From contig URXT01000002.1 in the NCBI GenBank assembly GCA_900551915.1, positions 41,379 through 105,378 on the forward strand: DNA of 64,000 bases. The letters are read 5' to 3'. The translations under genes and the position numbers were made by a program. The DNA comes from an uncultured bacterium (GTDB lineage: Bacteria; Cyanobacteriota; Vampirovibrionia; Gastranaerophilales; Gastranaerophilaceae). The notes below the pieces were generated by a model that was not told the DNA's origin, did no database searches, and saw nothing but the letters and a program-made list of their open reading frames with translations. Positions 6,404 through 15,716 of the stretch are shown here, piece after piece (within the stretch, counting starts at the first letter, position 1; each line of letters begins with the position of its first letter).

Positions 6404-6619
6404 ATGACTTTATTATCGCCAAAGGAAGTGAAAGTTTTGACTTTGGTTGCAGAAGGTTATACTGACAAAGAAGTTGGTAAAGAGTTAAAACTTTCAGAAC
6501 GCACTGTTCAGACTTATTTAGGTAGAATATTACAAAAACTCAGTGCGAGAAACAGGGTTAATGCAGCAGTTTTATTTTTCATGCAATATCCGGAAAAATA
6601 CGGACAAAGTATAAAATAA
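6404..6619 (+). CDS. Stand-alone LuxR/GerE-type HTH regulator
   Basis: The 71-aa protein is only the four-helix LuxR-type DNA-binding domain (LSPKEVKVLTLVAEGYTDKE, then LSERTVQTYLGRILQKL). It has no receiver or ligand domain, like small GerE-type regulators. AAGGA lies 9 nt before ATG. It is the first gene of the prophage operon, 12 nt ahead of the amidase. The palindrome AGTTATAACT in its promoter region is a candidate self-binding site. It is probably the transcriptional switch of the element, although it could also be a captured host regulator. Confidence 0.85.
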   Translation: MTLLSPKEVKVLTLVAEGYTDKEVGKELKLSERTVQTYLGRILQKLSARNRVNAAVLFFMQYPEKYGQSIK

Positions 6620-6631
6620 ATAAGGAAAACC

Positions 6632-7129
6632 ATGAAAAGAATCATAATTCACTGGACTGCCGGTGGATATTATCCAACTACGGCAGAAAAAGAAGTTTAC
6701 CATTTTCTTGTAGATAAAGACGGGAAAGTTTATAACGGAAAATTTGCACCTGAAAACAACTTAAAATGCGTAAAAGGCTGTTATGCAGCACACACCGGCG
6801 GGGGCAATACTGCATCAATTGGGGTTGCAATATGTGCAATGGCTGGATTTAAGAATAAAAATTCCTGCGGGGCTTATCCTATCAAGCCTATGCAGTTTGA
6901 AGCAGCAATGAAGCTTTGTGCTGACCTGGCCTTAAAATATAAAATTCCGGTAAGTGCTTCAACTGTTATGACGCATTATGAATTCGGTATGAAAAACCCA
7001 AACACTTCAAGTGCAGGAAAGATTGATATAACTTACCTGCCGCCCTATCCATGGGTTGATAAAAATGATGCGGGAAGCTTTATTCGTTCGAAGATCAAAT
7101 GGTATATATCAAAAGCGAAAGAGGTTTAA
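6632..7129 (+). CDS. N-acetylmuramoyl-L-alanine amidase (endolysin, amidase_2/PGRP fold)
   Basis: It should cut the amide bond between muramic acid and the stem peptide. The start MKRIIIHWTAGG gives zinc ligand His7; THYEFG gives His115, and KIDIT places the third ligand position at Asp132. YAAHTGGGNTASIGVAI (about 51-67) is the conserved core strand. At 165 aa it is a single-domain enzyme without signal peptide or wall-binding domain, so export would need a holin. It follows the LuxR-type gene and nearly abuts the nozzle gene. Confidence 0.88.
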   Translation: MKRIIIHWTAGGYYPTTAEKEVYHFLVDKDGKVYNGKFAPENNLKCVKGCYAAHTGGGNTASIGVAICAMAGFKNKNSCGAYPIKPMQFEAAMKLCADLALKYKIPVSASTVMTHYEFGMKNPNTSSAGKIDITYLPPYPWVDKNDAGSFIRSKIKWYISKAKEV

Positions 7130-7131
7130 TT

Positions 7132-8652
7132 ATGGAAACGGCTTATTACAACTTATCTGGCGGAATTAATCAGGCTCTGACCAAAACGGAACTTGGTATG
7201 GATACAAAGAAAATGTACTGGGCGGACAGCCAGAATATCCAGATTTACAAAAACCGAGGCATTGAAAAGCAGCTTGGAAATACGATTCTTTGTACAATTC
7301 CTGAAAACGAAGGAATTACAGGCATGCATGAAATGATTTATAAAGATGATTCCAAACTTGTCATAACCACAGAGGCCGGCAGCCTTTATATTTTCAAGCC
7401 GCAAAACAACCAGCTTATCAAGCTTGACAAAACGCTTACAGGTAAAAAAACTCACTTTGCCTCTTTTTTAAATGGGGTTTTGTGCATAAGCGAAAGCGAC
7501 GGTTTATTTTATATAAAAAACAATGCCGACTTTGATATTGTGGAATGTGAATTGAAGGATGCTTCGAACGAAAGAGTTAAGGGTGAAGTTTTGACTGTTT
7601 ACAGAAGCCGGGTATGGGTTGCAAGCGGTTCTACAATTTATTATTCAGCTCTTGGCTCTTATACAGACTTTACAACAGAAGACGATGCAGGTTATATAAG
7701 CGATTTCCATACAGACACCTCTGAGATTACAGCTTTGAAAGCTTACAAGGATTATCTTGCAATTTACAAAAAGGATATGGTTTATCTTTTAACCGGCATA
7801 AGTCCCTCTGATTTTGCAATCGTGCCGTTTGCCGACAGAGGAACCACCGCGCCCGGAAGTGTTGTGAATGTTGATAATAAACAATATTTTTTAACCTCCG
7901 GAATTTATGCGCTCGAGCAGGTCGGTGAATTAAACCAAATTCAGCTTGGTTCTGAAATTTCCCAAAAAATAAAGCCTGAATTTGAGAATTTTAACAAAAA
8001 GTCTCTTTCAAATTCTATTTGCGTGCACTATGCAGACAAAAACCAGATATGGTTTTTTATTCCGTATAACTCTGACGATTATTACCATACAATCTGGATT
8101 AATGATTATGTTAACAAAGCCTGGTATAAAAGGGTTGTTCCGCAAGATGTTACAGCGGCTTGTTTGTTTGAAGATTACGTGGTAACAGGCGATGCGTCAG
8201 GAAATATTTATCGTGAGGATTACGGAAATTCTTTTGCCGGTGAACCGATAAAATTTATGTGGAAATCTCCCTTTTTAGCAATCGGTTCTGCGCATCACAG
8301 AAAAGTTATTGATGAATTTTATTTTGTTCTGGATGATGCAAGCGATAATAAATTCGATTTCTCTGTTTACAAGGATTATGACGGCCAGTATGCTGATGAC
8401 CCTGAAAAAATTTATTCCTCACACTTTGAACATTTAATTTGGGCTGATGATTCAACTTCAGATGACCTGCCGTGCCACTGGACACCTGATGATGCAGAAA
8501 TTCCGGTCTGGCCGGTTAACAAAGACGTTCTGGAAAAAGCCGAAATTTCAGAAGCAAATTATGCAATTCAATTGTGTGTTGAAGGCTCAGGAGTAAATGA
8601 AAATGCGACAATTATCGGTCTTCAATTCAGAGAAATTTATAACGACGACTAG
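7132..8652 (+). CDS. Podovirus tail nozzle / P22 gp10-like DNA-stabilisation protein
   Basis: A 506-aa beta-rich protein with repeated blades (TEAGSLYIFKPQNNQ, SGSTIYYSALGSYTDF, KDYLAIYKKDMVYLL, VVTGDASGNIYRED), as expected for the beta-propeller that closes the portal channel in short-tailed phages. The first residues (YYNLSGGINQAL) recall these proteins too. The start is ATG 7132, with AAAGAGG 7 nt upstream; the frame open to 7099 overlaps the amidase. Assignment is from fold-level pattern and neighbours (adaptor, portal), so the exact name is uncertain. Confidence 0.65.
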   Translation: METAYYNLSGGINQALTKTELGMDTKKMYWADSQNIQIYKNRGIEKQLGNTILCTIPENEGITGMHEMIYKDDSKLVITTEAGSLYIFKPQNNQLIKLDKTLTGKKTHFASFLNGVLCISESDGLFYIKNNADFDIVECELKDASNERVKGEVLTVYRSRVWVASGSTIYYSALGSYTDFTTEDDAGYISDFHTDTSEITALKAYKDYLAIYKKDMVYLLTGISPSDFAIVPFADRGTTAPGSVVNVDNKQYFLTSGIYALEQVGELNQIQLGSEISQKIKPEFENFNKKSLSNSICVHYADKNQIWFFIPYNSDDYYHTIWINDYVNKAWYKRVVPQDVTAACLFEDYVVTGDASGNIYREDYGNSFAGEPIKFMWKSPFLAIGSAHHRKVIDEFYFVLDDASDNKFDFSVYKDYDGQYADDPEKIYSSHFEHLIWADDSTSDDLPCHWTPDDAEIPVWPVNKDVLEKAEISEANYAIQLCVEGSGVNENATIIGLQFREIYNDD

Positions 8653-8709
8653 CACCACTCATATTCATAACCAGTATTTACACTATTAAGCACGAAAGGA
8701 AACTTGAAA

Positions 8710-9570
8710 ATGTCACAAAACACAAATTCTTACTCTGCATTTATTCCGGAGATTTGGAGTGCAAAACTGAACACAATGCTTGAAAAAGACTGTGTAATGC
8801 TTCAGTGTGTTAACAGAAACTATGAAGGCGAAATTAAAAATCAGGGCGATAAAGTAAAAATTATCACTCCTGCCGCAGTTGAAATCTCCACTTTGGATAC
8901 AAATTCAATCACATATAAAGAATTGACTCCGACATCAATGGATTTAGTGATTGACCAGAAAAAATTCTTTGCTTTTAAAATTAATGACGTTGCACAGGTG
9001 CAGTCAAATGCCGATATTATGGAAGCTCACCTTACAAACGCTAAAAATGCTATTGAAGAAGTTCAGGATGCATATCTGCTTTCAATGCATGCAAATGTAG
9101 ACGAAAACAATATTGTAGGTTCAGATTCTTCTCCTATTGCATTAAGCAAATCAACAATCTACGAACAGTTCGTAAAACTTGCAATGAAATTGAAAGATGC
9201 AAACGCTGTTAAAGCCGGCAAACGTCCTTGGGTTGTAATCAATCCGCTTGTTGAATCTTACCTGCTTCAAAGTACAGAATTCATTGGCGCAAACAATGTT
9301 GCTGACGAAACTTTAAGAGAAGGCGCAATCGGAAGAATTGCCGGCATGGACGTTTTAGTAAGTACAAACTTAACAGCGGTTTCAAATAAATACTATATTT
9401 TAGCTGGTACAAACGATGCAATTACCTTTGCTTCACAGCTTTCAAAAATCGAAAGCTTAAGAGACAAAGACAGCTTCTCTGATTTAGTAAGAGGTCTTTA
9501 CCTTTATGGCGCAAAAACAGTTCAACCGAAAGCTTTGGCTAAAATGGTTGCTACTGTCAGTGCATCTTAA
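8710..9570 (+). CDS. Major capsid protein (HK97-fold, P22 coat-like)
   Basis: The 286-aa protein starts FIPEIWSAKLNTMLEKDCVMLQCVNRNYEGEIKNQGD, the classic opening of the coat family of short-tailed and related phages. It ends in RDKDSFSDLVRGLYLYGAKTVQPKALA, the conserved C-terminal strand. ATG 8710 is preferred over TTG 8704 because AAAGGA lies 9 nt upstream. An intercistronic hairpin follows (9586-9613). Here the capsid precedes the scaffold, reversed from normal phage maps. Confidence 0.85.
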   Translation: MSQNTNSYSAFIPEIWSAKLNTMLEKDCVMLQCVNRNYEGEIKNQGDKVKIITPAAVEISTLDTNSITYKELTPTSMDLVIDQKKFFAFKINDVAQVQSNADIMEAHLTNAKNAIEEVQDAYLLSMHANVDENNIVGSDSSPIALSKSTIYEQFVKLAMKLKDANAVKAGKRPWVVINPLVESYLLQSTEFIGANNVADETLREGAIGRIAGMDVLVSTNLTAVSNKYYILAGTNDAITFASQLSKIESLRDKDSFSDLVRGLYLYGAKTVQPKALAKMVATVSAS

Positions 9571-9585
9571 GCTGCATAAAAAAGT

Positions 9586-9613
9586 ACCCTTAAATCTCTT
9601 TATATTTAGGGGT
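9586..9613 (+). other. Intercistronic hairpin after the capsid gene
   Basis: ACCCTTAAAT and ATTTAGGGGT make a 10-bp stem with one G-U. No T tract follows, so it more likely stabilises or partly attenuates the capsid mRNA than ends it. Confidence 0.5.
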
Positions 9614-9644
9614 GCTTTCCCCCACAAAACAAGGAGAATGAAAA

Positions 9645-10349
9645 ATGAATCAAAACGATATATTAAATCAAGTTTCATCTGCTGCCGTTTCTCAACAACC
9701 GGTTGCCGCGCAGTATAATGCGGGAATTCCTTCAGGAACAGCTATGTTTGAAACCGGTGTAAGTGCCCCGATTCCTGCAGCAACGGATTATGCTGATGCC
9801 GTGAGAAAAACTGCCTTAAAAGATTTGGCAATCATAGATAATTTTATGAAATCAGGTATCATCAATCCGGTACAAGGACAACATTTGATGAACTATGTAC
9901 TTAATAAGGCGCGTGAAGTAATAGTACAACAACAGCAGGCCGGTTCATTTATTCCAGGTCAAGCCGCTGCAGTTTCCGGAATTGATGAATTTACAAGAGA
10001 AAATCCTGATTTTTTCAAACAAAATCAGCGAAATCAGGTTTTGGAATACTTGAGAAATTCAAATGCGGGTGTTGATAAAGATGAAATTTTGCGGATATCA
10101 CAAATGATAGAAGCTCTGGAACAGGGCGCAGTTCAAGGATATTTGCAAAAGCAGGCTCACGCAAAATCATTAAATGACGAAAACGAAGCAGCAAAGCAAA
10201 GGTTACGAGCAAACGCCCAGAACCCGAATGCGGCTGAAAATAATGCAAGGATTTTCACACGTGAGCAAATCGGCAAAATGAGCGGTGCTGAATTTGCCAA
10301 AAACGAACGAGCTATAATGGAACAGCTTCGCAAAGGATTAATACGTTAA
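9645..10349 (+). CDS. Probable capsid scaffolding protein
   Basis: A 234-aa, Gln/Ala/Asn-rich, hydrophilic protein with a low-complexity N terminus (about residues 1-45) and a helical, charged C-terminal half (residues 120-234: QGYLQKQAHAKSLNDENEAA, then EQIGKMSGAEFAKNERAIMEQ). This is the usual build of phage scaffolds, which enter the procapsid and bind coat through a basic C-terminal helix (here ...MEQLRKGLIR). AAGGAG lies before ATG. Assigned by composition and position beside the coat gene; no diagnostic motif. Confidence 0.6.
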   Translation: MNQNDILNQVSSAAVSQQPVAAQYNAGIPSGTAMFETGVSAPIPAATDYADAVRKTALKDLAIIDNFMKSGIINPVQGQHLMNYVLNKAREVIVQQQQAGSFIPGQAAAVSGIDEFTRENPDFFKQNQRNQVLEYLRNSNAGVDKDEILRISQMIEALEQGAVQGYLQKQAHAKSLNDENEAAKQRLRANAQNPNAAENNARIFTREQIGKMSGAEFAKNERAIMEQLRKGLIR

Positions 10350-10363
10350 TCCCGGCAAATTAG

Positions 10364-10405
10364 ATAAATCTCCGGGCGGCAGATTTGCTGCCCCGGAAGA
10401 TTTAT
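10364..10405 (+). other. Long intercistronic hairpin
   Basis: Outer arms ATAAATCT/AGATTTAT and inner arms CCGGG-GGCAG/CTGCC-CCGG enclose ATTTG. It lies between scaffold and adaptor genes without a T tract. Confidence 0.5.
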
Positions 10406-10423
10406 AAAATCCAAGGAGAAAAT

Positions 10424-11062
10424 ATGAATTATTTTGAATTAGTTAATAAATGTCTTGTCGAACTCAATTACAAACAGGTTAACGCATTTTCTGAACTTAC
10501 CAAAAACGACCATAAAAAAATTAAAAATATTATAAATGTTATTAATAATGAAGTTTGCGGTTATGACAACTGGAATTTCAAACTCAGAAAATCAGAAGTT
10601 ACACTTGCTAAAAACACAAATGAGATTGACAATCCGGTTGACGGAAGAATTGCATCAATTGTAATCGACGGGCATGTTTACAAATATTTTGACAAACCCG
10701 AACTTTACATAATGAAGCAGGCTCCCAAAAATTCTTACAGCTGCTTTAATGACAAACTTCTTCTTCCGGAATTTGAAGAAGAAAAGTTAATAAATATTGT
10801 CTATTATACTGCAAACAGCGTCATAACCGAGAATGGCAAGGAAAAGAAAATTCTGGAAGCAGAAACTGACAAATCTCTTATTCCGGACGTTTTTGCCGAA
10901 CCTATTCTTGTTTACGGAACCTGTATGCGCTTAAAAGCAAATCCGCAGCATGTAAAATTCAGCTATTGGTTAAGCATGTACAACACAGCTCTTGCAACCA
11001 TGCGCTCAAAAATTTCGATAGATTCAAATGCCGCACCTTCTGTAAAAATGCACAGATATTAG
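10424..11062 (+). CDS. Podovirus head-tail adaptor (SU10 adaptor-like)
   Basis: A 212-aa protein starting MNYFELVNKCLVELNYKQVNAF and continuing with a helical bundle (residues 1-60). This matches the opening of adaptor proteins that ring the portal in short-tailed phages such as SU10. A beta-rich part follows (about 60-150) and a C-terminal helical region with YWLSMYNTALATMRSK. AAGGAG is 5 nt before ATG 10424; the frame extends to 10385, inside the preceding hairpin. It works between portal and nozzle, both encoded here. Confidence 0.7.
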   Translation: MNYFELVNKCLVELNYKQVNAFSELTKNDHKKIKNIINVINNEVCGYDNWNFKLRKSEVTLAKNTNEIDNPVDGRIASIVIDGHVYKYFDKPELYIMKQAPKNSYSCFNDKLLLPEFEEEKLINIVYYTANSVITENGKEKKILEAETDKSLIPDVFAEPILVYGTCMRLKANPQHVKFSYWLSMYNTALATMRSKISIDSNAAPSVKMHRY

Positions 11063-11202
11063 GTTTTGGATAAATGTGCATAAAAAAAACAGGAAGTTTT
11101 CATTCCCCCCTGTTAAGATTTACACTAGCCGAAATATAAATAGCAATATTATTATACAATTTTTTTCGAAAAAGTACAAACTTTACTAAGAAATGTAAAC
11201 AA

Positions 11203-11637
11203 ATGAAACAACTTACACAACAGCAAAAACGGTTTGTCGCCGAATATATAAAGACACTTGACGGCGAGCTTTCAGCCAAAAACGCGGGGTATAAATCCCC
11301 GGATTTGAAGGCTGTTTCAAACAATCTTCTTTCTAACAATTTCGTAATAAAAGAAATAAAAGAACAGCTTAAAAATCAGATTTCTTCTCTCAGAGTTCAA
11401 AAAGGATACGTAATCCAAAAACTTTTACAGATTGCCGAATTTTCTCTTGAAGAGGAGGAAATTACGGACAAAGAAGGAAATTACACCGGAAAGAAAAAGC
11501 TTCGCGATACTTCAGCCGGTCTGAAAGCTTTGGAAAGTTTGTGTAAATATTTGGGCTTCAATTCTGAAAACAAAGATGCAGAATACAGACAAGCGCGAAT
11601 AATTACAATTTCAAACTTAGATGATGAAAAGATTTAA
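11203..11637 (+). CDS. terS: Terminase small subunit
   Basis: A 144-aa protein of the terminase_2 family that recognises viral DNA and feeds the packaging motor. The N-terminal segment LTQQQKRFVAEYIKTLDGELSAKNAGYKSP is the family's HTH signature (residues 4-33). The middle is a long helical oligomerisation part and the C terminus is acidic. The start has only a weak ribosome site (AAATGTAAACAAATG). Its large-subunit partner lies four genes downstream rather than adjacent. Confidence 0.82.
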   Translation: MKQLTQQQKRFVAEYIKTLDGELSAKNAGYKSPDLKAVSNNLLSNNFVIKEIKEQLKNQISSLRVQKGYVIQKLLQIAEFSLEEEEITDKEGNYTGKKKLRDTSAGLKALESLCKYLGFNSENKDAEYRQARIITISNLDDEKI

Positions 11638-11681
11638 ACAGATTTTTAAACAAATCTTGTATGAAATTTAAAGGAGACGCA

Positions 11682-12053
11682 ATGGCATCAAAAAATGACG
11701 ATATTGAAGAAATGCTTCTAAGCGGAACATCTTTGGACGATTTAATCCGCATGAAAATAGAAGCCGAATTCAAAGATGAAATTAAAAAATCAAAAGAACA
11801 AAAGGCAAAACAACAAAAACGCGAATATACAAAGATTAATGAAGTTCCGAAAGAATACATTTTTTCAAAAGATGCGGTTTACAAATTTTACAACAGAAAT
11901 ACTAAGCTCGAAACCTATATCAACGGAGTTCAGGCAGAAGCACTTCTCGGCCTTCAGTACAATATTAGGAACAAAATTCTAAACGGTGAAATGAGCACAT
12001 TCTCAACAGATAATGCATATGTAAAGTTTGAAAAAGTATGTGTAAATTCGTAA
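11682..12053 (+). CDS. Hypothetical prophage protein, 123 aa
   Basis: Not recognised. It has an acidic N terminus (KNDDIEEMLLSGTSLDDLIRMKIEAEF), a Lys/Gln-rich helical stretch (about 40-60) and a mixed C-terminal part. AAAGGAG lies 6 nt before ATG 11682. The last 16 nt overlap the GNAT gene, so translation is coupled. Located between small terminase and portal genes; it may be an auxiliary packaging or DNA-binding protein. Confidence 0.65.
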   Translation: MASKNDDIEEMLLSGTSLDDLIRMKIEAEFKDEIKKSKEQKAKQQKREYTKINEVPKEYIFSKDAVYKFYNRNTKLETYINGVQAEALLGLQYNIRNKILNGEMSTFSTDNAYVKFEKVCVNS

Positions 12054-12583
12054 ATCTCATTGTAGACAGAAACAATCTTTTATCTCAAAACACACAATAT
12101 TTATCAAACGTGATTTTTCTATATTTAAGATACGAAAAATTCTTAAATGACGATTACGCAGCAAAAGTCACCTATGAAAATATATTAAATCTAATCGAAA
12201 ATTGCAGGGATTTGTTTTTTGTATTTTTAAATGAAGAAGATGACGACTTTGCCGGATTTGTTTATCTTGACAATCTTACCGGGAATAATGACAAAATCCA
12301 CGGAGGCGAAATCACGGTTTGTTTTGAGAAAAAATACTGGGGAAAGTTTACCAGACAGGCCGCAAGAGAATTTTTTAATTATTGTTTTAATACTCTCGGT
12401 TTTACAAAAATTAAAGCGCAGATTTATCCGTTTAATTCAAGGGTCAAAAATATATTAACATATTCCGGCTTTAAGAAGGACGGCGTTTTGCGCGGTGAAA
12501 CTATAAAAAATGGAAAGTTAACAGATGTGGAAGTTTATTCCCTGTTAAAATCCGATTTTTCTGAAAAATTTTATGAAAGGTAA
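12038..12583 (+). CDS. GNAT-family N-acetyltransferase
   Basis: A 181-aa acetyltransferase of the RimJ/RimL-like type. FAGFVYLDNL and GGEITVCFEKKYWGKFTRQAAREF form the beta strands and acetyl-CoA loop; the pyrophosphate loop is less canonical than Q/RxxGxG/A (YWGKFT). GFTKIKAQIYPFNSRVKNILTYSGFKKDGVLR is the typical GNAT C-terminal half, where residues contact the substrate. It sits in the prophage operon directly before the portal gene. The substrate is unknown; such enzymes occur among virion genes of other short-tailed phages. Confidence 0.78.
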   Translation: MCKFVNLIVDRNNLLSQNTQYLSNVIFLYLRYEKFLNDDYAAKVTYENILNLIENCRDLFFVFLNEEDDDFAGFVYLDNLTGNNDKIHGGEITVCFEKKYWGKFTRQAAREFFNYCFNTLGFTKIKAQIYPFNSRVKNILTYSGFKKDGVLRGETIKNGKLTDVEVYSLLKSDFSEKFYER

Positions 12584-12587
12584 AAAA

Positions 12588-14276
12588 ATGAAAATAGAAA
12601 CAGAAGATTTAACTGAGAAAATTACGCCGGCTCAGGAAAGCTCTCTGGTAAGAGAGATTACGCAAAAATACGACAAATACAATGACCTGCGTATTTCTCA
12701 GCTGGACGATGCAAGAATAATGCGCGAAACAATTTACAACACAGACATCCCGAAAATTAACGGCTGGGACAATAAGGTTGCGCTGCCGGATATTTATGAA
12801 CTTGCACAAACCCTGAAATCGCATATCAGCGAGAATTTGTATTCACATCCCGAGGCTATGTTTGACGTTTCGGGCGCAACGCCTGAAAGCCAAAGCTTTG
12901 CAAACAAACAAAAATCAATGCTTGTGAATACTTTTGAGCAGATGAAACTTGAAGATGAAATCGAAAAAGCAATTGACAGCATTGTTGAAACCGGCGAATG
13001 CACGCTTTTTGTCGGCTGGGAAACAAAAATTAAACATACCCGCCGTGCGCTTTCTCTTGAAGAACAGCTTCAAAACGATTCCGCCAAAACCTTTAAAGTA
13101 GAAGAGAAACTTATATACGACAACGCAAAAATTAAACACATTAAATGCGAAGATTTTGTTTTTGACAAATACGACAAAGACAACTGGGACAGATGTTCAA
13201 AAATCTACAGAACATATTCAACAATAGATGAACTGCGTTCTGATAAAGCAAATAATCTTTTAACCGAAGAAAAACTGGAAACCTTGAAAGGAGTGGTGGC
13301 AGGCAAGAAAAACCGCAATCCCGACAAAGCGGTTGAAGAAAACAAAGTTGAGATTTTGGAATTTTGGGGAGATTTGGAACTCGAAGACGGAACTTTGCTG
13401 AAAAACTGGCTTGCTGTAGTTGCGGCAAGACGTGAAATCATAAGATTTGAACCAAACCCGTTTGTAACTAATCCGTTTATACACGCCAACATTATTGAAT
13501 CACCCGAAACAGGCCGTGGTATTTCACCATTAAGAGTTGCACTGATTTTGAACAATATTTCTTCAACAATTTTAAACAAACAAATTGATGCGCTAGCCCT
13601 TATGATGAATCCGCCGTATTTGGCTCCGAAAGGCTGCTTTAACGGCACGCAGGATGTCCAGCCCGGCAAAATTATTGAATACGACGCGGCTTTAATGCCA
13701 AATCAGCCGATACCTTTGAGTTTTGACAAAGCAATGGTAGGCTGGGATTTTCTGAATTACTTCAAATCAACAATCGAAAGCGCTACAGGAATTTTCAAAA
13801 ACATGACCGGAAATGTTCAGTCATACGCAAGAACAGCAACGGAACTGAATTATTCTGCAACCGGACAGGAAGCGCGTTTGAATATGCTTCTTGACACAAT
13901 CAACCGCAAAGTTATTGTTCCGATGGTCGAAAAAACCGCTGATATAATTGCAAACTTCAAACTGGGAACGGAAATCATCGGAATTCATGAAAAAGGACAG
14001 ACTTCATTTCTTGAAATTGATGACAAAATCAGAAACGGAAATTACATTTACCGCTACGGCGACAGAAAGGCAACTTTTGAGCGAAAACTGCGTCTGAAAG
14101 AGCTTTTTGATGTTGTTAAATCTTTTGCGGAGGTTCCCGAGGTTGCACAGCGTGTCGACTGGATGGAATGTTTCAAATTCGCGCTTGAGCAGTACGGAAT
14201 TGAAAACGCTGACAACTTTTTAAAAAACGAACAAACAAATGTATATCAGACCTCCTTACTTAACATGAACACATAA
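12588..14276 (+). CDS. Phage portal protein
   Basis: A 562-aa protein with the features of podovirus portals: an N-terminal helical part with VALPDIYELAQTLKSHISENLY, a central wing with CEDFVFDKYDKDNWDRCSKI, and the stem/crown region with TGIFKNMTGNVQSYARTATELNYSATGQEARL. The dodecameric ring would form the DNA channel at one vertex. The start is ATG 12588, 7 nt after AAAGG; an upstream ATG at 12573 overlaps the GNAT gene. A terminator-like hairpin separates it from the large terminase. Confidence 0.82.
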   Translation: MKIETEDLTEKITPAQESSLVREITQKYDKYNDLRISQLDDARIMRETIYNTDIPKINGWDNKVALPDIYELAQTLKSHISENLYSHPEAMFDVSGATPESQSFANKQKSMLVNTFEQMKLEDEIEKAIDSIVETGECTLFVGWETKIKHTRRALSLEEQLQNDSAKTFKVEEKLIYDNAKIKHIKCEDFVFDKYDKDNWDRCSKIYRTYSTIDELRSDKANNLLTEEKLETLKGVVAGKKNRNPDKAVEENKVEILEFWGDLELEDGTLLKNWLAVVAARREIIRFEPNPFVTNPFIHANIIESPETGRGISPLRVALILNNISSTILNKQIDALALMMNPPYLAPKGCFNGTQDVQPGKIIEYDAALMPNQPIPLSFDKAMVGWDFLNYFKSTIESATGIFKNMTGNVQSYARTATELNYSATGQEARLNMLLDTINRKVIVPMVEKTADIIANFKLGTEIIGIHEKGQTSFLEIDDKIRNGNYIYRYGDRKATFERKLRLKELFDVVKSFAEVPEVAQRVDWMECFKFALEQYGIENADNFLKNEQTNVYQTSLLNMNT

Positions 14277-14302
14277 TCTGCATTTGCAGTAATCCTTTCT
14301 TT

Positions 14303-14360
14303 AGGTGCCGCAAAACTCTTTACCTATGGCTCCTCATCACCTTGGCGGCACCTTTTCTTT
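14303..14360 (+). terminator. Terminator-like hairpin between portal and large terminase
   Basis: AGGTGCCGC and GCGGCACCT form a perfect 9-bp stem with a 33-nt loop, followed by TTTCTTT. It lies inside the operon, so it may lower terL expression or end an upstream transcript. Confidence 0.65.
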
Positions 14361-14404
14361 AAGAAAGTAATTGGGGAAGAGTAGAACTTTAAGGCGATAG
14401 AAAT

Positions 14405-15694
14405 ATGAAATATAACTTACTAAAAGCCCAGCGGGAATTTCTGGAAATCCCGCATGAATACACGCTTGACGTTGCGGTTTATCAGGGCGGATACGGCTCG
14501 GGGAAGACTTTTGCGGGTTCTCTTCTGGGAATTCTTTTGTGTTTAAAATTTCCGGGCATCAGAGGGCTTGTTGGCGCTCAAACCTATACGCTTGTCAGAG
14601 ATACAACGTTGCAAACTTATTTTGAGCATCTTGAAAACATGAACTTTAAAGAAGGCGTTGATTTTGAATGGTCATCATCTTTGCAGAAACTTACATTCAG
14701 AAACGGCAGTGAAATCTTATTCAGACATTTTGATGAACCGAATAAACTCAAATCTCTAAACCTCGGCTTTGTTGAAATTGAAGAGATGTCTGATATTCCT
14801 TACGATACCTTCAAAATGCTCATCAGCCGTATGCGTCAGAAGCAAAAACCCTGGTGGAAAAATTTTACCTACCGGATTTTCGGCCACACAAACCCCGAAA
14901 TGCAAAGGGGATGGGTTTATAAAACTTTTGTTGAAAACCCCGCTCCGAATTACAGGCTGATTTCAGCACCGACAACGCAGAATATATACCTTCCGGAAGG
15001 TTTTTGCGAGGAATTGAAAAAGCTTTATGATGAACAGTATTACAAAATATTTGTGCTTGCACAAAACGGCGAATACAATAACGGTCTTGTTGTAAAAGAT
15101 TTTACAGACGAAAATCTCCGCGAAATCCAATACTGTCCGGAGATGGATTTGCATATCTCCTGCGACTTTAACGTTGACCCGATGGCTTGGGTTTTGGCGC
15201 ACAAAACAGACGATAAAGTTTTTTACTTTGACGAAATCGTGATGGAAAACACAACAACCGCACGTGCCTGTGATGAATTTTACAGACGTTATCCAAACCA
15301 CAAAGGACGCGTTATCGTGAATGGTGATGCTTCCGGCGATAACCGTTCATGCACAAGTGAATATACAAATTACGTAATCATAAAAAAACGTCTTTTGCAC
15401 TACGGCTATGATGTTGATATTAAAATTAAAGCTTTTAACCCGCCTATTAAAAACCGCATAGCTGCTTTTAATGCAAAAGTCCGCTCGGCTGACGGCGAGG
15501 TTTGCCTTTACGTGGACAGGAAGTGCGAAAAACTTCTCTACAATATTTACAACCTCAAATACCGTGAAGGTTCATCCAAAATAGATATACCGACTTATCA
15601 GCAGATAAAACAAACAAAAGAATTAAAATTTTTATCACATCCGATGGATGCAGCCTCTTATCTTGTTGATTTTTACTGGCCGATAAAACTCTAA
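14405..15694 (+). CDS. terL: Terminase large subunit
   Basis: The ATP-driven packaging motor and headful nuclease. Walker A is GGYGSGKT (28-35), Walker B VEIEE (124-128), and the coupling motif is near FGHTNP (160-165). The RNase H-like nuclease has its metal-binding Asp residues in SCDFNVDP (Asp255), VNGDASG (Asp309) and HPMDAASY (Asp416). At 429 aa it has normal length and all catalytic positions are intact, so packaging may still work. In this cluster it comes near the end, not first. Confidence 0.92.
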   Translation: MKYNLLKAQREFLEIPHEYTLDVAVYQGGYGSGKTFAGSLLGILLCLKFPGIRGLVGAQTYTLVRDTTLQTYFEHLENMNFKEGVDFEWSSSLQKLTFRNGSEILFRHFDEPNKLKSLNLGFVEIEEMSDIPYDTFKMLISRMRQKQKPWWKNFTYRIFGHTNPEMQRGWVYKTFVENPAPNYRLISAPTTQNIYLPEGFCEELKKLYDEQYYKIFVLAQNGEYNNGLVVKDFTDENLREIQYCPEMDLHISCDFNVDPMAWVLAHKTDDKVFYFDEIVMENTTTARACDEFYRRYPNHKGRVIVNGDASGDNRSCTSEYTNYVIIKKRLLHYGYDVDIKIKAFNPPIKNRIAAFNAKVRSADGEVCLYVDRKCEKLLYNIYNLKYREGSSKIDIPTYQQIKQTKELKFLSHPMDAASYLVDFYWPIKL

Positions 15695-15716
15695 AACTAC
15701 TAGAAAGGAAATTAAA

